33,536 bases of DNA from an uncultured Verrucomicrobia subdivision 3 bacterium (lineage in GTDB: Bacteria; Verrucomicrobiota; Verrucomicrobiia; Limisphaerales; UBA11358), in contig CAIJGS010000308.1 in assembly GCA_903820285.1 (NCBI GenBank), positions 1-33,536 of the forward strand, written 5' to 3'. The notes beneath the pieces are model-generated. The model did no database searches, was not told the origin of the DNA, and was given only the letters and a program-made list of their open reading frames with translations. Shown here piece by piece: positions 1-8,090 of the stretch. The position numbers and the translations under genes are program-made. Every line of letters begins with the position of its first letter. Position 1 is the first letter of the stretch.

Positions 1-3000
1 CGCCTGCCCCGCAATCAAACTGCCATTGGTCGCCGCCGTCCAATCCGGCGTGAAGGTGCCGGTGCCCAGACCCGTTTGGGCGGAAATGCTGGTAACGATG
101 TTATTCGCCGCCGCCGGCACATTGCCAACCGTGAGGGAGGCCGGCGTACTGACCGCCACGCCCAAGGCATTGGAAGCCACCAGTTGATATGTTGCCGTGT
201 TGCCCAGTTGCAGATTGGTCAGCGTCAGAGTCGGGGTGGTTGCACCGGCGATACTGTTCGTCGTTCCGCCGCTGATCGCCAGCCATTGATAATTCATCGG
301 CTGGGCGCTGGTAAAGGCGGCCGTAAAATTGATCCGGTCGCCGACCACGGTGGTCGCGGTGGCGGGTTGCGTGTTTGCCACCAATGTGGGCGGCACCGTC
401 AAAGACGCCGAGGGCCTTCCAAACACGTTAATTCCCGCGTAGCCACAATACCCGTTCTCTGATGTCGGGCTGGTGAAATCAAATTTTAAGGCCGCCACAT
501 TGCTGGCCAGGATGCCAGTTGGATAAGTGAGCGACACGCGCGTGGCCGATTGCAAGCTGCCGGCAATCGAGGGGTTGAAACTAACGACTGCGAGAGAATT
601 AAAAACGGCCGGAGCCGCCACCGTGGAATAATAAACCGTGTAAGCCTGCTGGTCCCGGCCATTATCGCCCCAACCGCCATAGACCACAATGTTGGTGAGG
701 TCATAGCCGTTGGTGGAACCCGCCAAGTTATAGATCAAAGTGGAACCCGCCGCCGGGCTGCCACCGTTGCCACACGTCACATAGTTGGTGCTGGTGGTTT
801 TGGGGCTGCCACCCGTCGTGATGGCCAGGCTGCCGCCCGCAGTCAGGGAGCTTACCAGCCGCGTGCCCAAGCCAGTCTCCTCGGTAAAATCACCCGTCGC
901 CGTGGCCGGCAACTGGCCCGCAATCAAGCTGCCGTTCGTCACCACATTCCAGCTCGGCGTAAAGCTGCCGGTACCAGAGCCGGTCTGGTTGGTTGTGGTG
1001 ATGGTGACACTCGGCGGCACGGGAATGACAAAGGGTGAAGACCAGACGTAATGGCCCGAGCCCACGGCATAAATGGCGTAGCTGTTGGAAAGGCCAACGT
1101 AGGTAACGCCGGGCGAACTCGCCGCCGGCACACCGCTTTCCGTAATGGCGGCGGCATTGGTGGTCGGCACAAAAATCTGCGCCGTTGTGTTGGGCGGAAT
1201 TACGACGTCCAGATTGAAGGCGCTGCCCGTGTTGGTCCAGGCCGTCGAAATCAGGCCGCGCGTGGAATTATAACTCGTATTCGCCCAGTTCAGCCCGATG
1301 CCCGGAACCGGTTGAATGCGAATGGTCGCGTAGCTCGGACTGGCGGGATTGATGCCACCAATTGCATCGTACATATACTCACCCACCGCCCCGAAGGAAT
1401 AGTGGTTGAACGAATTCATGCCGATGGTCTGGAAACCGGCCGCCGGCGTCCAGCCGTCCCAACGTTCCCACATCGTCGTCGCACCGAGATTGACCTGATA
1501 AAGCCAGGAGGGATAGGTTTGCTGCAACAGCAAGGTATAAGCGAGGTCGTCACGACCAGCCAGATGCAGGGCGGGCAACAGACGCGGGGTGCCGATGAAA
1601 CCGGTTGCCAGATGATTGCCATAATTCGCTATGGAATTGGCAAATTGCTGGGCGGCCTGTGCCCGCAACGCCGGGGGCACAAGGTTCAGCGTGAAGGCCA
1701 GCGCATAACCCGTCTGGCCGCTGCCATCCGTGAACGAGCCATCGGCGTTAAAGAAATTGGCGAACGCGGCGACAATGTTGCTGTGCAGCGTGGCATAAGT
1801 TGCGGCATCGGCACTGTTGCCAATGGCCGCCGCCATCTCGGACATCGCCTGGGCATAATAGGCGTAAAAGGCCGTGTCCATCACCTTGGAAGTGGCGCCA
1901 CCGCCCAAATTCAACCAGTCGCCGAAATCACCGGGCAGGCTGGAAATCACATAGTTCGAGGCATTGGCGGCATCAAACTGGCCGCAGCGCACGAAGGAGG
2001 CGTAGTGATCTGCGATGATGTTGGTATCGCCATAGGTGCGATACATGTTGTAGGGGCAGATCCAGCCGGCATCACCCCAGGCGGTGCCGCCGTAGCCCGC
2101 GCCCAGATCCGGCACCACGACAGCATAAGCACCGCTGGACTGCTGGGCATCCTCGCAGAACGTGACCATGTGCCGGCGGAAAAACGACTGGACGTCATAA
2201 TTGTAAACAGCGGTCGGCACGAAGAATTCCGTATCGCCGGTCCAGCCCATGCGCTCATCGCGCTGCGGACAATCGGTCGGCACTTCCAGATAGTTCCCCT
2301 TCTGTCCCCAGACGATGTTGCTGTAAAGTTTGTTCACCAACGGGCTCGAACACGCAAAGCTGCCCGTCAGCGGCATGTCCGAATGCACCACGACGCCCGT
2401 CACCGAAGTGAGCGTGGGCGGCACCGTCAGTCCCCGCACTTCCACATAACGGAAACCATGAAAGGTGAAGCGCGGCTCATAAACCACCGTGCCATTCGTG
2501 GCGAAAACATAAAAGTCCGTCGCATTGGCGCCGCGCAGATTGGCCACGTAAACCGAACCGTCCGGGTTGAGCATTTCGCCATGCCGCACGGTGATGCGGT
2601 CGCCGACGCTGCCGCTGATATTTAACCGCACCCAGCCGACCATGTTCTGGCCGAGATCAAAGGTGTAGCAACCGGGCTTGGGCACGGTCAGATTGGTGGC
2701 CGCGAGAGTTTCCAGGCAGCGCGCGGGTTCCGTGACTGCGGCTTGCACCAGCAGTCCGCCAAGACCGGGAAAGGCCGCCGAATTGCCGTAGAGGGCCTGG
2801 ATGATGGTCAAAGGCAGACCGCTCCCGCCAATCGTCACCGTGGCATTTTCCGCATAGGTCGCGGTCTGGTTGGTGCCGCCCAGCGTGTAATTAATCTGCA
2901 ATACCTTTACGACATTCAGCGCCGGATCGCCGCCCAGATTACCATTGCTGGCCACGAAGTTGAGCTGGTTGTTCGTCACGAATCCAGTGACGATGGCCGT

Positions 3001-4506
3001 CACATTCGAGTAACCGCCGGTGGTGGCACTCAAGCCGGTCAGCACCGGTGACCAGGCACTGTCATTGTAATTGGTCGTGTCCCAGCCGGGCATTTCTTTG
3101 CGCGCATCGTAACTGGTGCCGATCAGCAAATCACCAAACAGAATGGGCCCGTAACTAGCCTTCCAAGAGCCGTCGCTGACAATCGTCTGCCTGGTGCCGT
3201 CGGACAATTCCAGGACGAGCTGCGCCAGAAATCGCGGGGTTCCGCCGTAATTCAGCCGCGTGCCTTTGAACGCCAGATCACTCGCATACCAGCCATCCCC
3301 CAGGATGGCGCTGATCGTATTCGAGCCGCCCTGCACCATTCCCGTGACATCATAGGTCTGGTAGTAAACGCGCTTCGTGAACTGCGTCCAGCCCGGAGTC
3401 AGCACATCTTTGCCAACCTTCTGGCCATTGAGCCGCAATTCGTACGCGCCCAGCGCGGTCACATAAACCGTCGCGCGGTTGACCGTCCGGCTGACAGAGA
3501 ATGTTTTGCGCAAATAAGGCGCGGGCATCCGCGAGATGTCGTTGAGCGCCGGCGTGCCCCACGGGGTGCCGCCACTCGCGGGCGTGGCCCAGGCGGAATC
3601 ATCATAGTTGGTCAGGGTCCAGCTGCCGGTTGGCCATTGGGCCGCCTTCCAGGTGGTATCCACCGGGAAGTTGGAGACGCTGCCGGAAGCGTACTGCACC
3701 ACCAGCCGGCCGATCACGGTGGCGGGCTGTTGGGCATCACTGTTCGTCGCCGCCAGCGCAATCACATTGGTGCCGCCGTGCATCCACGCGGTCACATTGA
3801 TCCGGGACGTCGCTTCCCAGCGCGCCGCCGAGTTCGTCATTGGCTGGCCGTTCACAAACACGCTGGCGGCGTTGTCGGCATACAGTGCCACGACGGCATT
3901 GGTGATGGTCCCGCCGACCGGCAGGATGATTTTCTTCCGCAACGACGATTGATAAAGTCCGCCCTGCGCAGACTGCCCGGAATAACTGACCCAGCTCAGT
4001 CCGGAGGTATTGTATAACGCATTGTCCGCCGCCTGTCCCGGCGTCGGCGAATAGGCTGCATCGTAGCCAATCCATTGCGCCAGCCAGTCCGTCTGGGCGA
4101 GCAGCCCCATGGACCATTGCGCCGGCACGCTCCAGGGCGACACATTGTTGCTGCCGTCATAAAGCCGTACCTGCCAGAAACAGAGTTTGCCGCTCGGCAG
4201 CGGCTGGCCGCCATACTGCACATCAAAGGTGGCCGCGCTCGTGACTTTCCCGCTATCCCACAAATCCGCCGCACCGGAAGTGGACCCAACTTGAATTTGA
4301 TAAGCGGTTTGCGTCTCGCCTCGGGCCGAGAGCGTGGCCGGCAATTGCCAGGAAAGCCGGGGCGTGACGTCGCCGATACCCAGCGGATTCACCCGTAACG
4401 CGGTACGCAGGTTCGTCGGGGCCAAAGCCGCCTGCACCTGCATGCCAGCCAGCCACGTTACCAACCCAAAGACAGCCATCACTGTCCGAAACAAATTTTT
4501 TCTCAT
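1..4506 (-). CDS. GH78 alpha-L-rhamnosidase with discoidin-like and Ig-like C-terminal extension (partial, C-terminus outside window)
   Basis: This is an exported inverting glycosidase predicted to remove terminal alpha-L-rhamnose. The frame is open from the ATG at 4506 to the window edge (1502 codons seen). Residues 1-27 form a signal peptide ending V-Q-A. An Fn3-like domain and an extra beta-sandwich follow, then the GH78 N-terminal module (NGQKVG, LGDGWY). The catalytic barrel carries DCPQRDERMGWTGD, with Glu751 as the expected general acid, and TMWERWD, with Glu1014 as the expected base. Their 263-residue spacing is close to that of characterised GH78 enzymes. SFNHYSFGAVGE is another family signature. 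After the GH78 C-terminal sandwich (to about 1155) comes a discoidin-like repeat (about 1165-1365), an Ig-like domain, and the start of a second repeat. Usual GH78 enzymes have about 900-1100 residues. The gene begins 86 bp after GH30 with no clear terminator between, so co-transcription is likely. The family call is firm; the substrate is inferred. Confidence 0.93.
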   Translation of the reverse strand, partial: MRKNLFRTVMAVFGLVTWLAGMQVQAALAPTNLRTALRVNPLGIGDVTPRLSWQLPATLSARGETQTAYQIQVGSTSGAADLWDSGKVTSAATFDVQYGGQPLPSGKLCFWQVRLYDGSNNVSPWSVPAQWSMGLLAQTDWLAQWIGYDAAYSPTPGQAADNALYNTSGLSWVSYSGQSAQGGLYQSSLRKKIILPVGGTITNAVVALYADNAASVFVNGQPMTNSAARWEATSRINVTAWMHGGTNVIALAATNSDAQQPATVIGRLVVQYASGSVSNFPVDTTWKAAQWPTGSWTLTNYDDSAWATPASGGTPWGTPALNDISRMPAPYLRKTFSVSRTVNRATVYVTALGAYELRLNGQKVGKDVLTPGWTQFTKRVYYQTYDVTGMVQGGSNTISAILGDGWYASDLAFKGTRLNYGGTPRFLAQLVLELSDGTRQTIVSDGSWKASYGPILFGDLLIGTSYDARKEMPGWDTTNYNDSAWSPVLTGLSATTGGYSNVTAIVTGFVTNNQLNFVASNGNLGGDPALNVVKVLQINYTLGGTNQTATYAENATVTIGGSGLPLTIIQALYGNSAAFPGLGGLLVQAAVTEPARCLETLAATNLTVPKPGCYTFDLGQNMVGWVRLNISGSVGDRITVRHGEMLNPDGSVYVANLRGANATDFYVFATNGTVVYEPRFTFHGFRYVEVRGLTVPPTLTSVTGVVVHSDMPLTGSFACSSPLVNKLYSNIVWGQKGNYLEVPTDCPQRDERMGWTGDTEFFVPTAVYNYDVQSFFRRHMVTFCEDAQQSSGAYAVVVPDLGAGYGGTAWGDAGWICPYNMYRTYGDTNIIADHYASFVRCGQFDAANASNYVISSLPGDFGDWLNLGGGATSKVMDTAFYAYYAQAMSEMAAAIGNSADAATYATLHSNIVAAFANFFNADGSFTDGSGQTGYALAFTLNLVPPALRAQAAQQFANSIANYGNHLATGFIGTPRLLPALHLAGRDDLAYTLLLQQTYPSWLYQVNLGATTMWERWDGWTPAAGFQTIGMNSFNHYSFGAVGEYMYDAIGGINPASPSYATIRIQPVPGIGLNWANTSYNSTRGLISTAWTNTGSAFNLDVVIPPNTTAQIFVPTTNAAAITESGVPAASSPGVTYVGLSNSYAIYAVGSGHYVWSSPFVIPVPPSVTITTTNQTGSGTGSFTPSWNVVTNGSLIAGQLPATATGDFTEETGLGTRLVSSLTAGGSLAITTGGSPKTTSTNYVTCGNGGSPAAGSTLIYNLAGSTNGYDLTNIVVYGGWGDNGRDQQAYTVYYSTVAAPAVFNSLAVVSFNPSIAGSLQSATRVSLTYPTGILASNVAALKFDFTSPTSENGYCGYAGINVFGRPSASLTVPPTLVANTQPATATTVVGDRINFTAAFTSAQPMNYQWLAISGGTTNSIAGATTPTLTLTNLQLGNTATYQLVASNALGVAVSTPASLTVGNVPAAANNIVTSISAQTGLGTGTFTPDWTAATNGSLIAGQA

Positions 4507-4592
4507 GTTATCAAAATTACCATCAGTCGCCGCGTTGCCAGCCATGCCAGGTCTTGCCTGCTCCCACAAATTTTAGAGAGACCATAAAATGA

Positions 4593-6083
4593 CTACAGGT
4601 CTTGACGGTTGAGCAGAAAGGTTGCAATCGAGTGGCCTGGAAGCATCACTGGATTAACGGTCTTCAGACTCATCAGGTTGAATTTGGCCGTCTGGTCGGT
4701 GCGGTTGAGCACCACCACCGCCACCATCCCATCGGGGTTGACGCACGCCGCCGCCTCTATATTGCTCTGTGACGAAGTACATAGAATCCGTTTGGCACCC
4801 GGCCGGATAAAGCGGGTGAAATGGCCGATGTAATAATAGGAGCTTTGAAACAGCAGCCGGTCATGCCGGGTATCAGCAATGATCGGCGCGCTGCAAAAAT
4901 TATTGGCATGATTAGGCCCGCCGTTTTCGTCCAGCACTAGGTTCCAGTCCACCCAGCCCACAGACCAGCGATTTAGATCATTGATGATCGCGGTGGCATA
5001 GCGCTCGCCCATGCCCCAATCCCCGATATGCGCTCCCCCGTCCTGACAGCCTTCCGTGGCCAGCAAAGGTTTCTCCGGCCACGCATCGTGGTGCATCGCC
5101 ATATTTTGGAAGGCCCCGTCAGAATACCAATGATACGCCGTACCCCAGATATATCGGCTGGCCACCGGATCCGAATACATCACGTCGGCATACTCCACCA
5201 TGTCATCGCGATTATGGTCCCAGGCCATGAGCTTCACCTTTTGCAGCTGCGCCCGCTGGAGTGTCGGGCCAAGATAATCACGGATGAAATCACGATGTTC
5301 GGCCGGTGTATACAGGCAGTTATCCCAGGGCGAGTTGGCCTCCGGTTCGTTTTGCGAGGTCAGCCCCCAGACATCAATTCCCTGCTTTTTGTACTCCTGA
5401 ATATAGCGGACGAAATAATCGGCCCAAGCCTGACGATATTCGGGTTTCAATTTTCCGCCATGGTTCATTTCTCCGTTGGTTTTCATCCACGCGGGGGGGC
5501 TCCAGGGAGTGGCGAATAGTTTGAATGGGGTTTTGCTGACGGCCAGGGCGGCCTTGATCATCGGCAACAATGCCCGTTCATCGCGCCCGATGGAAAAATG
5601 TTTCAGTTCCGTATCGCCGGCAACTTCGTCGTAGGCATAGTTGCTTGCGGAAAAGTCACAACTATTGATATGCGTCCGGCAGAGGGTGTAATTGTTTCCA
5701 TTGGTAGTATTAAAGTAGGCGTCGATAATGGCCGCTTGATTTGTCGGCCCCATTTTTTGCCAGGTAAGCGCCGCCGCTTCCGTGAACGCGCCACCGAAGC
5801 CCAGGATCGACTGGAACTGCCTGGCCGGATCAATGAAAACCGTGGCCAACGAACTGTCGGCGGTTTCACCGATGGTGGTAACGGGCTGCCAGCTCAGCCG
5901 GGCATTCAGGTCCTTTGCCGTCAGAATGGTGCCGAGCGTATGCGGCTGAACGCCACTCGTTGTAATATTCTGGCTGCCACTGGCGGGTGCCCCCTGCGGA
6001 AGGTCCGCGAAAGCAACCCTGCCCGCCGTGAAAAAACCGAGGCCGGCGCTCAACAGGGCATGAACGATCGTCCTGGGTTTCAT
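4593..6083 (-). CDS. GH30 family glycosidase (glucosylceramidase-like), exported
   Basis: This is a retaining glycosidase of family GH30, most like subfamily 1 (beta-glucosidase, beta-xylosidase or glucosylceramidase activity; the substrate cannot be told from sequence). I chose the ATG at 6083, giving 496 residues. It has GGAAG seven bases upstream and is followed directly by a signal peptide ending V-A-F-A. The alternative ATG at 6179 would add 32 non-signal residues and lies almost at the predicted transcription start. Visible signatures are GFGGAFTEAAA, RTHINSCDFS, the acid/base Glu246 in SQNEP and the nucleophile Glu344 in LLATEG. The C-terminus is the usual small beta-sandwich (VVVLNRTDQ, PGHSIATF). 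Length is normal for the family. It has its own promoter upstream and GH78 86 bp downstream, suggesting a two-gene unit for a mixed glycan. Rhamnose removal by GH78 may expose the GH30 substrate. Confidence 0.93.
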   Translation of the reverse strand: MKPRTIVHALLSAGLGFFTAGRVAFADLPQGAPASGSQNITTSGVQPHTLGTILTAKDLNARLSWQPVTTIGETADSSLATVFIDPARQFQSILGFGGAFTEAAALTWQKMGPTNQAAIIDAYFNTTNGNNYTLCRTHINSCDFSASNYAYDEVAGDTELKHFSIGRDERALLPMIKAALAVSKTPFKLFATPWSPPAWMKTNGEMNHGGKLKPEYRQAWADYFVRYIQEYKKQGIDVWGLTSQNEPEANSPWDNCLYTPAEHRDFIRDYLGPTLQRAQLQKVKLMAWDHNRDDMVEYADVMYSDPVASRYIWGTAYHWYSDGAFQNMAMHHDAWPEKPLLATEGCQDGGAHIGDWGMGERYATAIINDLNRWSVGWVDWNLVLDENGGPNHANNFCSAPIIADTRHDRLLFQSSYYYIGHFTRFIRPGAKRILCTSSQSNIEAAACVNPDGMVAVVVLNRTDQTAKFNLMSLKTVNPVMLPGHSIATFLLNRQDL

Positions 6084-6185
6084 TGGCAGCTTCCAAACTG
6101 ACGTGCCAGCTGCCCCGGCTTTCGACCACTCACGCCGGCCAGACATCCGAGTAACACATTGGCCGTCATAGCCATCCATATTTTC

Positions 6186-6214
6186 TTTATATAAGAGTGC
6201 ACGAAATGAAACAA
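6186..6214 (-). promoter_or_regulatory. Predicted promoter of the GH30-GH78 unit
   Basis: On the minus strand TTGTTT (6214-6209) and TATAAA (6191-6186) are separated by exactly 17 bp, a good vegetative sigma-factor layout. Transcription would start near 6179, leaving a leader of about 95 nt before the GH30 ATG at 6083. This agrees with the later start codon chosen for GH30. The 72-bp module found before the giant genes is absent here, so control is probably different. Confidence 0.55.
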
Positions 6215-6264
6215 CCTGCCATTTCCTCCCGGAAACAGCGATTAACCGCCCTCCCTGAACCTAA

Positions 6265-6287
6265 AGCGATAACGCGAAATTATCGCT
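6265..6287. other. Perfect 8-bp inverted repeat between the prepilin-like gene and GH30
   Basis: AGCGATAA and TTATCGCT pair perfectly around a 7-nt loop (CGCGAAA on the plus strand). It lies 32 bp past the prepilin-like stop codon and about 50 bp upstream of the GH30 -35 box. On the minus strand it is followed by TTAGG and no run of T, so it is a poor intrinsic terminator. It may be a transcript-end hairpin or an operator for the GH30 promoter. Confidence 0.45.
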
Positions 6288-6318
6288 ACCACCAACTGCT
6301 ACCAAAGGACTGCCAGCG

Positions 6319-7203
6319 TCACCACGGAACGCCAGCGATGGATCCCGAAGCATAGGTTGAAAGCCACAGCTGCTGCTTGTCCCGATTATTAAATTCCGCC
6401 GACTGGGCATTCACGCCCACCAGATTCTGGGTGTCGTTCTCAACCCACTTCATGTAGGCAGCATGACCGTCCGCATAGGAAAGCTGCCCGCGATTGCCGT
6501 GACGGCTGGACAAAACATTCCGCCACTGCCGTGAATTGTAGGTAAAATACGAACCGGAAGTACCGTCATCCACGGCAAAATAGCCGTCATCAATGCTCGT
6601 TTTGGTCGAATCCGCGCTGGACTGTTCATCCATAAAAAAGGAGGCATTGGAGGGGCCGGGGTTGCGCACGGCACCCAGTTTCCGATTTTCGGTCGTCGTG
6701 GGGTGACAGGCTGCGGCCGGACTGCCACCCGCCCCGCCGGGGGGCGTGTTATCGCCCATCATGCAATTCAATGAATAATTACGCACCCGCGCCGTGGCGA
6801 CGCCCGCGACCAGATCCTTGTCGCCCGGACACCGGTAAATGCCGGCCGCCGGATTGTAAGCCCAAAGCACCCCGGCCATCAGATTGGGCACGTTCGTAAT
6901 CCCGTCAATGCCGCTACGGCCACTCACATCGCCCGTAACCCAGGCATTCGCAGAGGTATTGTTGTTGGGAATGGAATCCTGAAAGTCAGCGGCATACACA
7001 TGGCAGGCCAGGGTCATCTGCTTCAAATTGCTGATACAGCCTATGCCCTGCGCCTTTCGCTTGGCGCTGGCCAAGGCAGGCAGCAGCATCGCCGCCAGAA
7101 TGGCGATGATGGCAATCACGACTAGCAGTTCAATCAGCGTGAATGCGCCCGTTTGTTGACCGCATTTCCGTTGACCCGTTTCACCGACTTTCCAATTTTT
7201 CAT
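6319..7203 (-). CDS. Type II secretion pseudopilin-like protein (HX9DG class)
   Basis: This 294-residue protein has a class III prepilin leader. There are 20 residues up to Gly-Ala, then Phe21-Thr-Leu-Ile-Glu25 with the conserved Glu at +5, followed by about 20 hydrophobic residues. The leader should be cut by prepilin peptidase between Ala20 and Phe21. The C-terminal region holds His235, nine residues, then Asp245-Gly246, the HX9DG signature of the large prepilin-like families expanded in Planctomycetes and Verrucomicrobiota. Such proteins are thought to be minor pseudopilins or surface fibre subunits, but most are uncharacterised. It sits directly between a giant exoprotein gene and the GH30 gene. 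Whether it helps export the neighbouring proteins is only a guess. No Shine-Dalgarno sequence precedes the ATG. Confidence 0.88.
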   Translation of the reverse strand: MKNWKVGETGQRKCGQQTGAFTLIELLVVIAIIAILAAMLLPALASAKRKAQGIGCISNLKQMTLACHVYAADFQDSIPNNNTSANAWVTGDVSGRSGIDGITNVPNLMAGVLWAYNPAAGIYRCPGDKDLVAGVATARVRNYSLNCMMGDNTPPGGAGGSPAAACHPTTTENRKLGAVRNPGPSNASFFMDEQSSADSTKTSIDDGYFAVDDGTSGSYFTYNSRQWRNVLSSRHGNRGQLSYADGHAAYMKWVENDTQNLVGVNAQSAEFNNRDKQQLWLSTYASGSIAGVPW

Positions 7204-7223
7204 GATTTTGTATAACTAACCAA

Positions 7224-7252
7224 AATATCTTAACTAAACTTAAAATGTTCAA
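7224..7252 (-). promoter_or_regulatory. Possible promoter of the prepilin-like gene
   Basis: On the minus strand TTGAAC (7252-7247) is followed after 17 bp by GATATT (7229-7224), just downstream of the terminator of the preceding giant gene. The leader would be only about 15 nt. The hexamers are imperfect in an AT-rich stretch, so this is a weak call. Confidence 0.3.
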
Positions 7253-7259
7253 GGCAAAC

Positions 7260-7283
7260 GCCCGGGGACTTTCGTCCCCGGGC
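7260..7283 (-). terminator. Intrinsic terminator after the 1660-residue protein gene
   Basis: A perfect 10-bp GC-rich stem (GCCCGGGGAC with GTCCCCGGGC) surrounds a 4-nt loop, 30 bp past the stop codon at 7313. On the minus strand it is followed by GTTTGCCTTG, a modest T-rich tract. It is almost the same hairpin as the one at 12921-12957. Confidence 0.75.
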
Positions 7284-7312
7284 CGTCTGCCGTTGATTGC
7301 CAACCCTGCAAC

Positions 7313-8090
7313 TTACGGCAGACGGAGCCGGAAGAAGCTGGCCGGCACTGTCCCCACCGGAATGCTATTCGTGAAGGCACCCACGCCATCCAAGGTGCCG
7401 GTGCTGTTGGTTACCCAAACCGGCGACGCCAGGTTGGTCGTGCTCAGCCAGGTATAACCCGCTCCAGGAGTGCCGCCGGTGCCGGTCAGGATCAGGTTGC
7501 CACCCAACACGGTCGCCGTGCCCAGGACCGGCGGAGTCACCACGGTCGAAGGCAGATTGGTGCCCTGCAACACGATTTCCGAATAACCGCTCCAGCCGAA
7601 GTCCTGAATGCCTTGCGGCGTGAAGTCAAACTTCACTGCAGCCACATTGGTGGCGAGCATGGCCTGGCCAAGTGCCGGGGAAATCTGCACCCGGTTGCCC
7701 GAAGCCCGGCCATCATGCGGCACAAACGGATTGTAGGCCACACTGGTCAGCGGGATGAATGTGGAAGGAGCCGCCAGGGTCGAATAGCTCACGTTGTAGA
7801 ACTGACCGTCGCGGCCGTAATCGTGCCACAGGGAGTAGACCACGATGTTGGTCAGGTTCCAACCATTGGCGGTGCTGAAGACGATCCAGGGAACCGCCGT
7901 GCCGTCGTCGCCGCAGCTGGCGCCGAATTGGTAGCCGAAGCCAATCACGCCGTCGGTCAGGTTGGTCACATTGCAACCCTCTTCCGTGAAGACGCCGGTG
8001 CCGTAGCTGCTGGGCAACTGGTTGGCAATCAGGTTGGGAGTTTCCACGGTCCAATCAAAGTTGGTTTCTTCGTGCGCGGTGGTGATCACC
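7313..8090 (-). repeat. 3' gene segment duplicated at 12991-13770
   Basis: The last discoidin-like repeat and the C-terminal tail of this gene match the end of the neighbouring 1620-residue protein gene at well over 90% of residues by eye, with long identical DNA runs. The terminator just outside the coding region is also shared. Divergence rises sharply upstream of this segment. Confidence 0.85.

Noticed and set aside
1051-2625. 524-codon open frame on the plus strand
   Set aside because: It is antisense to the GH78 catalytic region, which has clear family motifs. Its translation is rich in Arg, Gly and His with no domain, as expected for the opposite strand of a GC-rich gene.
7313-8090. 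The repeated 3' segments as a mobile element
   Set aside because: They lie in frame at matching places in two paralogous genes, with no terminal inverted repeats or target duplications. Gene duplication or conversion explains them.
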